From the NCBI GenBank assembly GCA_026414995.1, contig JAOAHY010000010.1, positions 1-42,591 of the forward strand: DNA of 42,591 nucleotides, in the 5' to 3' direction. Of the stretch, positions 26,276 through 34,985 are shown piece by piece. Each line of letters opens with the position of its first letter. The stretch's first letter is position 1. A program made the translations under genes and the position numbers. A model generated the notes under the pieces. It was given only the letters and a program-made list of their open reading frames with translations. It was not told where the DNA came from and ran no database searches. This DNA comes from Caldisericia bacterium (GTDB taxonomy: Bacteria; Caldisericota; Caldisericia; B22-G15).

Positions 26276-27117
26276 AAGTATCACTTGCTCAAATTAACAC
26301 AAAACTCGGAAATATAGAAGAAAATGTTGAAAAGCATAGGTTTTATATAAATAAGGCTATTGAATTAAAAAGTGATCTTATCATCTTTCCTGAACTTTCA
26401 CTATCTGGATATTATCTACTTGATGGAACCCTTGAAGTTTCAATTAAAAAAGATGAAATATTAAAAATTTTTAAGGATGAATCAGAAAAAATTGATATTT
26501 CATTAGGATTTCCTGAGTTAGGAGAAGATAATATAACATATATATCTCAAATTTATCTTTCAAAAGGAAAAATTTTAAATGTTCATAGAAAAATTTATCC
26601 ACCAAACCATGGAATGTTTGAAGATTTAAAATTTTTTGGAAGAGGAAAGAGAGTAAAAGCTTTTGATACACCATTTGGAAAATTTGGAACTCTTATTTGT
26701 AGAGATTTCTTTCATCCATCTCTCCCTTTCTTATATTATTTACAAAACATAAATTTATTAATTTTAGTATCTGCAATTCCTGTAAGAGGTGGCTATAAAG
26801 AAGAGGGTTTATCAATTTATGAATCAACAGAGAAACTTCTATCAATTTATTCACAAAGATTTCAATTTTATATTGTTTTTGTTAATAGAGTTGGTTTTGA
26901 AGAGGGAGTTCCATTTATGGGGGGTTCGATGGCTTATGATTCATCTGGAAGAAAAATTTTAGAATTACCATTAATTAAAGAGAGTTTTGAAAGTATTGAA
27001 ATTAATTTTGAAACAACTAAAAAAGATATATTTAATCTACCATTAAAAAGAGAGGAAGATATAAATTTAATTTTTGAAAACTTAAAGGAGATAAAAGATG
27101 GTGAATTTAAAGATTAA
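26272..27117 (+). CDS. Nitrilase-superfamily amidase, probable glutaminase partner of NadE
   Basis: 281-residue carbon-nitrogen hydrolase with the full Glu-Lys-Cys triad: E41 in FPELSLSGY, K107 in HRKIYPPNHG and C143 in TLICRDFFHP. It overlaps queT by 4 bases and nadE by 20 bases. In many bacteria a nitrilase domain fused to the N-terminus of NAD synthetase supplies ammonia from glutamine. Here the two parts are separate overlapping genes, so this is probably the glutaminase subunit; an independent omega-amidase-like or N-carbamoyl hydrolase role is the alternative. Confidence 0.8.
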   Translation: MKVSLAQINTKLGNIEENVEKHRFYINKAIELKSDLIIFPELSLSGYYLLDGTLEVSIKKDEILKIFKDESEKIDISLGFPELGEDNITYISQIYLSKGKILNVHRKIYPPNHGMFEDLKFFGRGKRVKAFDTPFGKFGTLICRDFFHPSLPFLYYLQNINLLILVSAIPVRGGYKEEGLSIYESTEKLLSIYSQRFQFYIVFVNRVGFEEGVPFMGGSMAYDSSGRKILELPLIKESFESIEINFETTKKDIFNLPLKREEDINLIFENLKEIKDGEFKD

Positions 27118-27919
27118 TTGTCCTTTTGCAAGAGATTTGATTGTCTCTTTTATTAAAGAGGAAAGTGAAAAAATTGGACTTAAAAAAGGAGTTATTGCTT
27201 TGAGTGGTGGTCTTGATTCAACTCTTATTAGTTTTCTTACAACTTTATCTTTAGGAAAAGAAAATATTTTTTTAGTTAATATGCCTTATGGTGAACTTGG
27301 AGAAAAAGGGAAAGAAGATTCTATTAAAATTGCTGAAGAACTTGGAGTTTCATTAGAGATTGTTGATATTAAAAATATTGTTGATGCATATTTTAGAACT
27401 GAGGCAGATAAATTAAGAAAAGGTAATTTTATGGCAAGAATCAGAATGGCAATAGTTTTTGATATTTCTAAAAAAGAAAATGGTTTTGTTATAGGTTGTT
27501 CAAATAAAAGTGAACTTTTAGTTGGATACTCAACTTGGTATGGTGATATGGCTGCATCAATTCTTCCTATAGGTGATCTATACAAAACTCAGGTAAGGGA
27601 ACTTGCCAAATTTATTGGAGTTCCAGATTTTATTATTGAAAAAATACCATCAGCAGAACTTTGGGAAGGACAAACTGATGAAGGTGAGATGGGTATAACA
27701 TATGAAGAGTTGGATAAAATTCTTTTTCTTTTGGTAGATAAAAGAATGAAGGTCGAAGAAGTTGTTAATGAAGGTTTTGATATTCAAAAAGTAAATAAAG
27801 TTAAAAAGATGGTAGTTAACTCACATTTCAAAAGAAGATTACCTCCAATTCCGAAAATTTCTGATAGAACAGTTGGAATAGATTATTTATATTTTAGAGA
27901 TTATAAAAATTATGATTAA
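27098..27919 (+). CDS. nadE: NAD synthetase
   Basis: Last step of NAD synthesis: amidation of deamido-NAD. The 273-residue protein has the PP-loop VIALSGGLDSTL, the GCSNKSELLVGYSTWYGDMA segment and the PSAELWEGQTDEGEMGITYE segment, all typical of NadE. It lacks a fused glutaminase domain, which is supplied by the overlapping gene upstream. ATG 27098 with AAAGGAG upstream. The last 8 bases overlap the HAD gene. Confidence 0.95.
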   Translation: MVNLKINCPFARDLIVSFIKEESEKIGLKKGVIALSGGLDSTLISFLTTLSLGKENIFLVNMPYGELGEKGKEDSIKIAEELGVSLEIVDIKNIVDAYFRTEADKLRKGNFMARIRMAIVFDISKKENGFVIGCSNKSELLVGYSTWYGDMAASILPIGDLYKTQVRELAKFIGVPDFIIEKIPSAELWEGQTDEGEMGITYEELDKILFLLVDKRMKVEEVVNEGFDIQKVNKVKKMVVNSHFKRRLPPIPKISDRTVGIDYLYFRDYKNYD

Positions 27920-28562
27920 ATTAGTTATTTTTGATTTTGATGGTACACTTTTTGATACAAAATTTGATATTGCAAGAAGTGTTAATATTTATTTAGATGA
28001 AATTGGATTTCCAAAATTAAAAGAAGAGACTCTTTTTAAATTTATTGGAAATGGTTCAGACTATCTTCTTCAAAAAAGTTTAGAGGAAGTTGGAGCAAAA
28101 GATTTCAAAAATTATGACATTGAAAGGTTTCTTGAAATTTATAAAAATGAAGCAACAAAAACAGTTAAACCATTTGATGGAATAGAATCTATATTAAATT
28201 ATTTAAAAGATAAATTTGTTTTATATATTGTCACAAACAAAGATGAAGAGAGTACAAAAATTATTTTAAAGAAATTTGATTTTGAAAAATATTTCAAAAG
28301 AGTTATTGGAAGAGATAGTTTTGGCATTAAAAAACCTGAAAAAAGACTTATGGAAAGAATTATTGAAATTGAAAATGTAAAGCCAGAAGAAATTCTTGTT
28401 GTTGGTGATAGTGAGATTGATTTTCAATTTGCAAAAAGCGTAAACTCTAAAATTGCAATAGTTCTTTGGGGAGGAATAGGAGATATTGAAGAATTAAAAA
28501 AATTAGATGTAGATTACTTTTTATATAAACCTCAAGAAATATTAGAAATCTTTAAATCTTGA
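27912..28562 (+). CDS. HAD-superfamily phosphatase (phosphoglycolate phosphatase-like)
   Basis: 216 residues with HAD motif I IFDFDGTLFDT, motif II in YIVTNKDEEST, motif III lysine in FGIKKPEKRLM and motif IV VVGDSEIDFQFA, plus a helical cap between motifs I and II. This is the Gph/PpaX/YjjG-like subgroup; the substrate cannot be told. Co-translated with nadE. Its 3' end overlaps the HD-GYP gene on the other strand by 11 bases. Confidence 0.88.
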   Translation: MIKLVIFDFDGTLFDTKFDIARSVNIYLDEIGFPKLKEETLFKFIGNGSDYLLQKSLEEVGAKDFKNYDIERFLEIYKNEATKTVKPFDGIESILNYLKDKFVLYIVTNKDEESTKIILKKFDFEKYFKRVIGRDSFGIKKPEKRLMERIIEIENVKPEEILVVGDSEIDFQFAKSVNSKIAIVLWGGIGDIEELKKLDVDYFLYKPQEILEIFKS

Positions 28563-31089
28563 TTTTACCTTCTTCAATTAATTTTAATGCAATATCAACG
28601 ATTTGAGGGTCATACCATGACCCTCTGTATTTTTTAAGTTCATCAATAATTTTCTCTCTTGACAATCTTGGTCTATATGGTCTATGTGTACTCATTGCTT
28701 CAATGCTATCTGCAACACAAATTATTCTTGCTTCAATTAAAATTTCATCATTTTTAAGTCCATATGGATAACCACTTCCATCATACTTTTCATGATGTTC
28801 TAAAACAACATCTTTAATATTCCATGGAAAGTCTATCTCTTTTAAAATTTCATATCCAATTTCAGGATGCTTTTTTACAAAATCCCAATCAATTGGTGAA
28901 AGTTTTACAGGTTTATTTAAAATCTCCATTGGAATTTCTATTTTTCCAATATCATGAACTAAACCTGCAACTCTAATTGTTTCAATAGTATAATCTGAAA
29001 GTTTTAACTCTTTTGCAATTAAAACACCAATTTCAGCAGTTCTTCTTTGATGTCCTGCAGTATAGGGCTCTTTCATTTCAACAATTTTTGCAAGTAAATT
29101 TATTGTTTGATAGAAAGATTTATGAAGTTCTTCCTCCTTTTTCTTAAGTAAGTTTAAATTTCTTACAGATTCTGTAATATCTCTTATTAATACAAGTGAT
29201 TTATCCTCTTCAAATTTTACAAATCTTGCTTCATAAAAGCATTTTTCTTCTTTATTATGAGGACAAGGTAGGTCATAAACAAATGATGTTAATACATTTT
29301 CTTTTAAAGTTTTTTTAATTGATTCTTTTGTTTTTTCTCCTATATCTTTTCCCATCACTTCAATTATATTTTTACCTAAAAACTCCTCTGGCTCTAAAAG
29401 AAGTTTATTTAAATCTCCGTGATAATTTAAGAAATTTCCATCTTTATCTAAAATAAAAATTAAATCTGGCATAACATCAATAATTGCTCTTAATCTATTT
29501 TCTTCTATTTTTAAGTTCTCAAAATATTTTACTCTTTCATCTATATCTTCAACCAAAGTGATAAAATATTTTATATTTCCTTTTTCATCCTTGATAGCAT
29601 TTGTTGTTATTTTTCCCCAAAATATACTTCCATCTTTTCTTATAAATCTTTTTTCTAATATATAATTATTTATTTCTCCTTTCTTTATTTTTTCAAATAA
29701 TTCAATATTTTTTTCAAGTTCTCCTGGATGAGAATAATCTTTAAAAGTAAATGTCTTTAACTCATCGAGTGAATATCCAAGCATTTTTTGAAGTGCTTTA
29801 TTGCTTAAAAGAACCTTTCCTTCTGAATCTGTAATATTAACACCAACAGAAAATTGATCGAAAATTGCTTTTATCAACTCTTCTTTCTCTTTTAAATCAA
29901 AACTAAATTTAATCTCTTTTGTAATATCAACAACAACTGCTATAGCATATAAAAATTTTCCATTCTCATCTTCAACTCCAACAACATAATCCCTATTGTA
30001 AACAATTTCTCCATCTTTTCTTATAAATTTTATATCTAATTCAAAGTTTTTAATTTCTCCTGAAACTAATTTGTTATATATTTCATTTACTCTCATAAAA
30101 TCATCAGGATGAATGATATCTTTAAATGTTTTTTCTAACATTTCTTCAACTGTATACCCGAGTATTTCAGCTCTTTTTTGATTCATATATAAATATTTTC
30201 CATCTTTATCAAGTATTGCAATACCAACATTTGTTGAATCAAAAATTTTTCTAAATCTCTCTTCACTTTCTTGAATTTTTCTTAAATATTCTCTTTCTTT
30301 AGTTATTTCTATAGTTGATTCAACAACATATTGAACCTCACCATTTTCATTTAAAACAGGTATTCCTTTAATATGCCAAATTCTTCCATCTGGAGTAGTT
30401 ATTTCGCCCTCTTCAAATTTTTTTGTTATAAAAGCAATTTTTACAGGACAATTTTCACAAGGAGTGTTCCTCTGATGCCATATTTTAAAACACTTTTCAC
30501 CAATAAGTTCATCTGGTTTTTTATTTACTGAATCTCCTGCTGCTTTGTTTGCAAAAAGAATATTTAAATCATTATCTTGAACTGTGATAAGTTCTTTAAT
30601 ATTATTTACAACTTTATTAAGTAATTCTCTTTGTTCCTCAATACTTTTAATTAATTCTTCTCTCTCTAAAGAAGCCTCAATAACTTCAACACCACTTTTT
30701 AAAGCATAAATATCAAATGGTGAGATTTGTCTTTCTTCATTCAAAATTAAAAATCTAATTACACCTTTTAAATCATTATTTACTAAAATAGGAAAAAAAG
30801 CTTCTTTTTTTAAATTTATAGCTTCATCTTTCAATAATATTTCTATTTTATTTTCATCTAGTTCTAATTTTACATCATTATCTTTATAAATCTCATTACT
30901 AACCCATTCATATTTTTTTATGAAAAAATTTTTGATATCTTTTTCATAAAAAGAAACTTTGTTAAAACCTCCTGCCTCACCAAGTTTTTTGAGAGCATAC
31001 TCTATCTTCTCTCTTATAGTATGAGATTTTAATAGTTCAAATGTTATCTCTCTAGCAGAGTTCAATATGTCATAATAAATTGTATCCAT
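28552..31089 (-). CDS. Multi-PAS HD-GYP protein, predicted cyclic di-GMP phosphodiesterase
   Basis: About 845 residues, cytoplasmic. A GAF-like N-terminal region (about 1-145) is followed by four PAS domains (about 165-270, 280-395, 405-520, 530-640). The first carries a cysteine cluster (CFKIWHQRNTPCENCPV) that could hold a metal or act as a redox sensor. The C-terminal HD-GYP domain (about 655-845) has AGHQRRTAEIG, HDIGKIEIP, KKHPEIGYEIL and HHEKYDGSGYPYGL, with metal ligands and the GYP signature intact, so hydrolysis of cyclic di-GMP is likely. ATG 31089 lies 7 bases after a TATAAT; an upstream in-frame ATG (31098) overlaps that box, so the gene appears leaderless. Confidence 0.92.
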   Translation of the reverse strand: MDTIYYDILNSAREITFELLKSHTIREKIEYALKKLGEAGGFNKVSFYEKDIKNFFIKKYEWVSNEIYKDNDVKLELDENKIEILLKDEAINLKKEAFFPILVNNDLKGVIRFLILNEERQISPFDIYALKSGVEVIEASLEREELIKSIEEQRELLNKVVNNIKELITVQDNDLNILFANKAAGDSVNKKPDELIGEKCFKIWHQRNTPCENCPVKIAFITKKFEEGEITTPDGRIWHIKGIPVLNENGEVQYVVESTIEITKEREYLRKIQESEERFRKIFDSTNVGIAILDKDGKYLYMNQKRAEILGYTVEEMLEKTFKDIIHPDDFMRVNEIYNKLVSGEIKNFELDIKFIRKDGEIVYNRDYVVGVEDENGKFLYAIAVVVDITKEIKFSFDLKEKEELIKAIFDQFSVGVNITDSEGKVLLSNKALQKMLGYSLDELKTFTFKDYSHPGELEKNIELFEKIKKGEINNYILEKRFIRKDGSIFWGKITTNAIKDEKGNIKYFITLVEDIDERVKYFENLKIEENRLRAIIDVMPDLIFILDKDGNFLNYHGDLNKLLLEPEEFLGKNIIEVMGKDIGEKTKESIKKTLKENVLTSFVYDLPCPHNKEEKCFYEARFVKFEEDKSLVLIRDITESVRNLNLLKKKEEELHKSFYQTINLLAKIVEMKEPYTAGHQRRTAEIGVLIAKELKLSDYTIETIRVAGLVHDIGKIEIPMEILNKPVKLSPIDWDFVKKHPEIGYEILKEIDFPWNIKDVVLEHHEKYDGSGYPYGLKNDEILIEARIICVADSIEAMSTHRPYRPRLSREKIIDELKKYRGSWYDPQIVDIALKLIEEGKIKI

Positions 31090-31096
31090 TTTTTTC

Positions 31097-31126
31097 ATTA
31101 TATCAATTTTTTATATTTAATGTTAA
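31097..31126 (-). promoter_or_regulatory. Promoter of the HD-GYP gene (leaderless)
   Basis: Minus strand TTAACA (31121-31126), 18 bases, TATAAT (31097-31102), then GAAAAAA and the ATG at 31089. No Shine-Dalgarno is possible in this space. Confidence 0.6.
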
Positions 31127-31204
31127 TATAATTTCAAAATTTCTAATTTGAATTAAAATTAAGTAAAATATTATTTATGATTTATTTTAACACGAGGAGG
31201 AGAA

Positions 31205-32335
31205 TTGATTTATAGAAAGTTTATAAAAGGAGATATCTTGATTTCTCAACTTGGTTTTGGAGCAATGAGATTTCCAACTATTTCAAATGAAGAGGATGTT
31301 GATATAAAAAAAACTTACGAAATGCTTGATTATGCTATTGAAAATGGAATTAATTATATAGATACTGCATATCCATATCATCATGGTATGAGTGAAATCA
31401 TTCTTGGAGAATATTTTGAAAAAAGGGGGATAAGAGATAAAATTTTTCTTGCAACAAAAATGCCAGTTTGGAAAATAGAAAAGTTTGAAGATTTTGATTT
31501 TTATTTTAATATTCAATTAAATAGATTAAAAACTAATTATATAGATTTTTATCTACTTCACTCTTTATGGAAAGGTTCTTGGGAGAAAATTAAAAATCTG
31601 AAAGTTTTAGATTGGCTTTTAGAAAAGAAAAAAGAGGGAAAAATAAAATTTTTTGGATTCTCTTTTCATGATGAGTTTGAAGTTTTTAAAGAGATAATTG
31701 ATTTTTATGATTGGGATTTTTGTCAGATTCAACTAAATTATATGGATATAAATTATCAAGCAGGAGAAAGAGGGCTTTCTTATGCTTTTGATAAAGGAAT
31801 TCAGGTTATTATAATGGAACCAGTTAAAGGAGGTAAACTTGCTAATCCACCAAAAAATGTATTAAAAATTTTTGAAAATTATAAAGTAAATAAAACACCA
31901 GTTGAGTGGGCTTTATCTTTTTTATTTAATAAAAAAGAGGTCTTAACAGTTTTAAGTGGTATGAGTTCAATTGAACAAGTTAAAGAAAATATCTCAATTG
32001 CTAGTAAATATAATGTAAGTTCATTAAGTGAAGAAGATTTAAATATTATTTTAAAAGCAAGAAATGAGTGGTTAAATATTAGAACAATTGATTGCACAAA
32101 ATGTAGGTATTGTTTACCATGTCCTTATGGGGTTAATATTCCAGAAAATTTTGAAATTTACAACAATTTTGTTATGTATGGCGATTTAAATGAAGCACTT
32201 TGGGAATATGAATATTTGAAAGAAGAAGAAAGAGCATCAAATTGCAGAGAATGTGGTGAATGTGAAGAAAAATGTCCTCAAAATTTACAAATTAGAGAGT
32301 TATTAAAAAAATTAGTGGAATCTTTTAATAAATAA
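31205..32335 (+). CDS. Aldo/keto reductase with C-terminal 4Fe-4S domain
   Basis: 376-residue oxidoreductase. The barrel (about 1-285) has LGFGAMRFPT, the catalytic tyrosine in DTAYPYHHG, YIDFYLLHSL, and QIQLNYMD. The tail (about 290-376) has eight cysteines in two ferredoxin-like groups, CTKCRYCLPCPYG and CRECGECEEKCPQ. Many anaerobes have such proteins; substrates are unknown. It starts with TTG at 31205, directed by GAGGAGGAG. Convergent with the metallopeptidase gene, 7 bases between the two stops. Confidence 0.9.
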   Translation: MIYRKFIKGDILISQLGFGAMRFPTISNEEDVDIKKTYEMLDYAIENGINYIDTAYPYHHGMSEIILGEYFEKRGIRDKIFLATKMPVWKIEKFEDFDFYFNIQLNRLKTNYIDFYLLHSLWKGSWEKIKNLKVLDWLLEKKKEGKIKFFGFSFHDEFEVFKEIIDFYDWDFCQIQLNYMDINYQAGERGLSYAFDKGIQVIIMEPVKGGKLANPPKNVLKIFENYKVNKTPVEWALSFLFNKKEVLTVLSGMSSIEQVKENISIASKYNVSSLSEEDLNIILKARNEWLNIRTIDCTKCRYCLPCPYGVNIPENFEIYNNFVMYGDLNEALWEYEYLKEEERASNCRECGECEEKCPQNLQIRELLKKLVESFNK

Positions 32336-32342
32336 TTTTAAT

Positions 32343-33188
32343 TTATAAATCGCGAGCGTTAAAAGTGTCCCAATTATCTAAATTTCCTGTTTGATAACCT
32401 TTGTAAAACCATCTTGATCTCTGTTCTGAAGTACCATGAGTAAATGAATCAGGAACTACATATCCTTGCATCTCTTTTTGAATTCTATCATCTCCCACAG
32501 CACTTGCAGCATTTAATGCTTCATCTAAATCTCCTATTTCAAGATAACCTAATTCTTCAACATATCTCGCCCAAACTCCTGCAAGATAATCTGCTTGTAA
32601 TTCTAATCTAACTGAATATTCATTAAACTCCTTAGAACTTACCCTTTGCCTTATTTTTTCAATTTGATCAGTTATACCTAAAAGGTTTTGAACATGATGA
32701 CCAACTTCATGCGCAATAACATAAGCAATTGCAAAATCACCTGTTGCTCCAAATCTATCTCGAAGTTCCTCGAAAAAGCTCAAATCAAGATATATTGTTT
32801 CATCTGAAGGACAATAAAAAGGACCTGATTGAGAACTTGCTATACCACAGCCAGAATAAACAGCATCAGTGAATAAAACAAGTTTTGGTGGAACATATGT
32901 TTCGCCATAATCTTTAAATATATCAGTCCATGCATCTTCTGTATCAGCTAAAACAACTGATACAAATTCTGACAATTCTTTTTCTTCTGCTGTTTCTATA
33001 TATGTTGTGTTGTTTTTATTATCATTTGTTAAATTATTAAAAATATCTGTTATATTTCCTCCACTGAGAAGTGTATAAATTAATAATAGAATTATACCTA
33101 TTGCCCCTCCTGCCATAGCAAAACCACCAACACCTCTCCCCCTTCTATCTTCAACATTTTCACTTCTTCTTCTTTCTTTCCATTTCAT
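32343..33188 (-). CDS. Membrane-anchored neutral zinc metallopeptidase (YpfJ family)
   Basis: 281 residues. A basic N-terminus (KWKERRRSENVEDRRGRGVG), one membrane helix (about 29-43), then an external metallopeptidase domain with VIAHEVGHHVQNLLG (HExxH zinc site), LELQADYLAGVWA as the downstream glutamate helix, and a C-terminal FTHGTSEQRSRWFYKGYQTG conserved in this family. Physiological substrate unknown. GGAGAGGAAAG precedes the ATG. Confidence 0.9.
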   Translation of the reverse strand: MKWKERRRSENVEDRRGRGVGGFAMAGGAIGIILLLIYTLLSGGNITDIFNNLTNDNKNNTTYIETAEEKELSEFVSVVLADTEDAWTDIFKDYGETYVPPKLVLFTDAVYSGCGIASSQSGPFYCPSDETIYLDLSFFEELRDRFGATGDFAIAYVIAHEVGHHVQNLLGITDQIEKIRQRVSSKEFNEYSVRLELQADYLAGVWARYVEELGYLEIGDLDEALNAASAVGDDRIQKEMQGYVVPDSFTHGTSEQRSRWFYKGYQTGNLDNWDTFNARDL

Positions 33189-33332
33189 TCTTTCCTCTCC
33201 TTTAAATTTAGATTTCTAATTTTATTTTATCAAAATAAATAAGATATTTTATTGAACTTAAATATTATTAATTTTCATTTAAAACATCTTGGGTTTTAAA
33301 ATTTGAATTTAGAAATTAAGTTATCTTATACA

Positions 33333-33358
33333 TGGTGCCGAGGGAATGGAAATTTGAA
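33333..33358 (-). other. tRNA 3'-end-like remnant, possible old attachment site
   Basis: On the minus strand the segment reads TTCAAAT (T-loop-like), about eight bases, then CCTCGGC-A-CCA, which resembles the acceptor 3' strand, discriminator and CCA of a leucine-type tRNA. The spacing between loop and acceptor is about three bases too long and no 5' half exists upstream, so it is not a functional tRNA. It is the only GC-rich patch in this gap. Elements that integrate in tRNA genes leave such fragments. Confidence 0.3.
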
Positions 33359-33523
33359 TAGTAAAGAAAAATATTTTAAATTTGAGTTTGAAATAAAAAG
33401 TGAATTGATAAGCAAAAAATGATCTTAAAACTTTGTAAAATATTTTAGAAATTTACTGAATTAAAATTATTTATATTTTAATACTAAATTTTTCATTGTG
33501 TTATTTTATATTTTGTATTTAGA

Positions 33524-33567
33524 TTATTATTAATAATTTAATAATAATTCACTAAATTTAGTATAAT
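33524..33567 (+). promoter_or_regulatory. rmuC promoter with two palindromes
   Basis: TATAAT at 33562-33567 is immediately preceded by the perfect palindrome ACTAAATTTAGT (33551-33562). A perfect 10-bp inverted repeat, TTATTATTAA and its complement with a 4-base gap, lies at 33524-33547 over the expected -35 region. Both could be operator sites; the A/T content makes chance symmetry possible. Confidence 0.45.
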
Positions 33568-33598
33568 AAATAAAAAAAATTCAGGAGGAAAAATTATC

Positions 33599-34534
33599 AT
33601 GAATATAGAATTGATTCTATTAATTTCAATTTTGGCTATTTTAGTTATAAATTTAATAATTTATCTTGTAAAAATGAGTGCTCTTAAAACTGATACATCA
33701 AAAATTGTGGATAACATATCATTAAAATTACCAGAAAATCTATTTAATGTTTTAAGTAAAATGGGTTTAAATGAACAAATAGGGAGTTTAAAAACTCTTG
33801 CAGAAAAAATAGAAAAAGTAAGTGGAGAACTTACTCAAATTTTTAAAAACCCACAAGAAAGAGGTTATTTAGGTGAAACAGTTCTTGAGAATATATTAAA
33901 AGATACTTTACCTACAAATCTTTATGGTATAAAAGAAAAGATTCCATCTATTGGAAATAAAATACCAGATGCGTATATTAAACTTGATAGTGAAATTATA
34001 TGTATAGATGCTAAATTCCCTCTTGAAAATTATAGAAAAATGTGTGAAGTTAAAGACGATAATAAGACAAGGTATAAAAATGAGTTTAGAAAAGATGTTG
34101 AAAAACATCTTAATAAAATTTTAGATGACTACATTAAACCAGAACAAGGAACAGCAAAATTTGCTTTTGCTTTTATACCAGCAGAAAGTGTTTATTATTA
34201 TCTTTTAACAGAAGAATCAGATATGATGAAAAATTATTTAAAAAAGGGTGTTATACCTGCTTCACCTAATATGCTTTACAGTCAATTAACAGTTGCAAAA
34301 GCAGGTTTTTATGCTAAAGCACTTAGAGACTCAGCAGATAAAATTGTAAGTCATATAGATTCTATTAAATCAACTGTTGATAAACTTGAGAGAGAATGGT
34401 CAACATTTTTTAACACTCATTTTCAAAATGCTTACAATAAAGCAAAAGAGATCCCATATTATATTCAAGAATTATATAATAAAATATCAGAACTTATTAA
34501 TACAACGAAATTTACTGATTCAAATATTAATTAA
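33599..34534 (+). CDS. rmuC: RmuC family DNA recombination protein
   Basis: 311 residues: one N-terminal membrane helix (about 5-23), a short helical linker and the RmuC nuclease-like core (about 80-285) with RGYLGETVLENILKD, the PD-(D/E)XK-type pattern IPDAYIKL then IICIDAKFPLENY, and FAFIPAESVYYYLL. In E. coli RmuC limits inversions at short repeats. This version is short, lacking the long coiled coil. GGAGG precedes the ATG. It stands alone next to the mobile cassette, and could be a host gene or cargo. Confidence 0.88.
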   Translation: MNIELILLISILAILVINLIIYLVKMSALKTDTSKIVDNISLKLPENLFNVLSKMGLNEQIGSLKTLAEKIEKVSGELTQIFKNPQERGYLGETVLENILKDTLPTNLYGIKEKIPSIGNKIPDAYIKLDSEIICIDAKFPLENYRKMCEVKDDNKTRYKNEFRKDVEKHLNKILDDYIKPEQGTAKFAFAFIPAESVYYYLLTEESDMMKNYLKKGVIPASPNMLYSQLTVAKAGFYAKALRDSADKIVSHIDSIKSTVDKLEREWSTFFNTHFQNAYNKAKEIPYYIQELYNKISELINTTKFTDSNIN

Positions 34535-34543
34535 CAGTTAACT

Positions 34544-34714
34544 TTAATCTTTTTTTATTAACTCATCTTTTAATAAATCGATTGAATTTTTAAGTTCCAT
34601 AATTGCATCTTTAAGCTTATCAATCTTTCCATTTGTTCTTAATAGTAAAAATGTTGCAACAACTATTGGAAAGCCTACTTGAGAAATAAGTTTAATTAAT
34701 AAATCTATTTCCAA
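34544..34714 (-). CDS. YvrJ family small membrane protein
   Basis: 56 residues starting with TTG at 34714, behind AAAGGAGGTGA. Sequence begins MEIDLLIKLISQVGFPIVVA, continues with TFLLLRTNGKIDKL and ends in a charged helix. The pattern VGFPIVVA-x-FLLLR followed by an amphipathic helix is that of YvrJ proteins of Bacilli and Clostridia (function unknown, holin-like size). In other genomes YvrJ is often beside DUF1659 and DUF2922 genes, which lie just upstream here behind a terminator. Confidence 0.75.
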   Translation of the reverse strand: MEIDLLIKLISQVGFPIVVATFLLLRTNGKIDKLKDAIMELKNSIDLLKDELIKKD

Positions 34715-34796
34715 AAATGTTCACCTCCTTTAAAAATTTTTATTAAAAATAATTTGTTTTAAAATATAAGTAAGAATAAAATAGTTGGAGGATAAA

Positions 34797-34976
34797 ATGA
34801 CAATTAAAAGATGCGGAGAATGTCCATGTTTAACAAAAAAGACAAAGGGTGGTCCAATTTTTTTCTATGATGTATTTTGGTGTAATAAATATGATTTAGA
34901 GAAAGACCCTAATCAAGAAGCATGTGCATATGCTAAAGACAGAAGCAGTAAAGGTTATAATTTAGATTGCAAGTAG
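34797..34976 (+). CDS. Small cysteine-rich protein, unknown function
   Basis: 59 residues with six cysteines: CGECPC near the start, then WCNKYD, EACAYAKD and a terminal LDCK. The spacing suggests a small zinc- or iron-sulphur-binding fold. Start is ATG 34797 (TTGGAGGAT upstream; a TTG at 34785 lies within that site). It is the only plus-strand gene in this part, divergent from yvrJ and convergent with DUF2922 across the big hairpin. No family recognised. Confidence 0.6.
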   Translation: MTIKRCGECPCLTKKTKGGPIFFYDVFWCNKYDLEKDPNQEACAYAKDRSSKGYNLDCK

Positions 34977-34985
34977 AATTTTACT

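Larger units (their letters stand above)
33189..33598. other. 410-bp gene-free stretch
   Basis: No convincing open frame on either strand. It holds a GC-rich tRNA 3'-end-like fragment (33333-33358), long A/T runs and the palindrome-rich rmuC promoter (33524-33567). It separates the housekeeping part of the window from the accessory part. Confidence 0.6.

Noticed and set aside
33333-33358. A complete tRNA gene
   Set aside because: Only a 3'-end-like part is present, spacing is wrong and there is no 5' half or anticodon arm.
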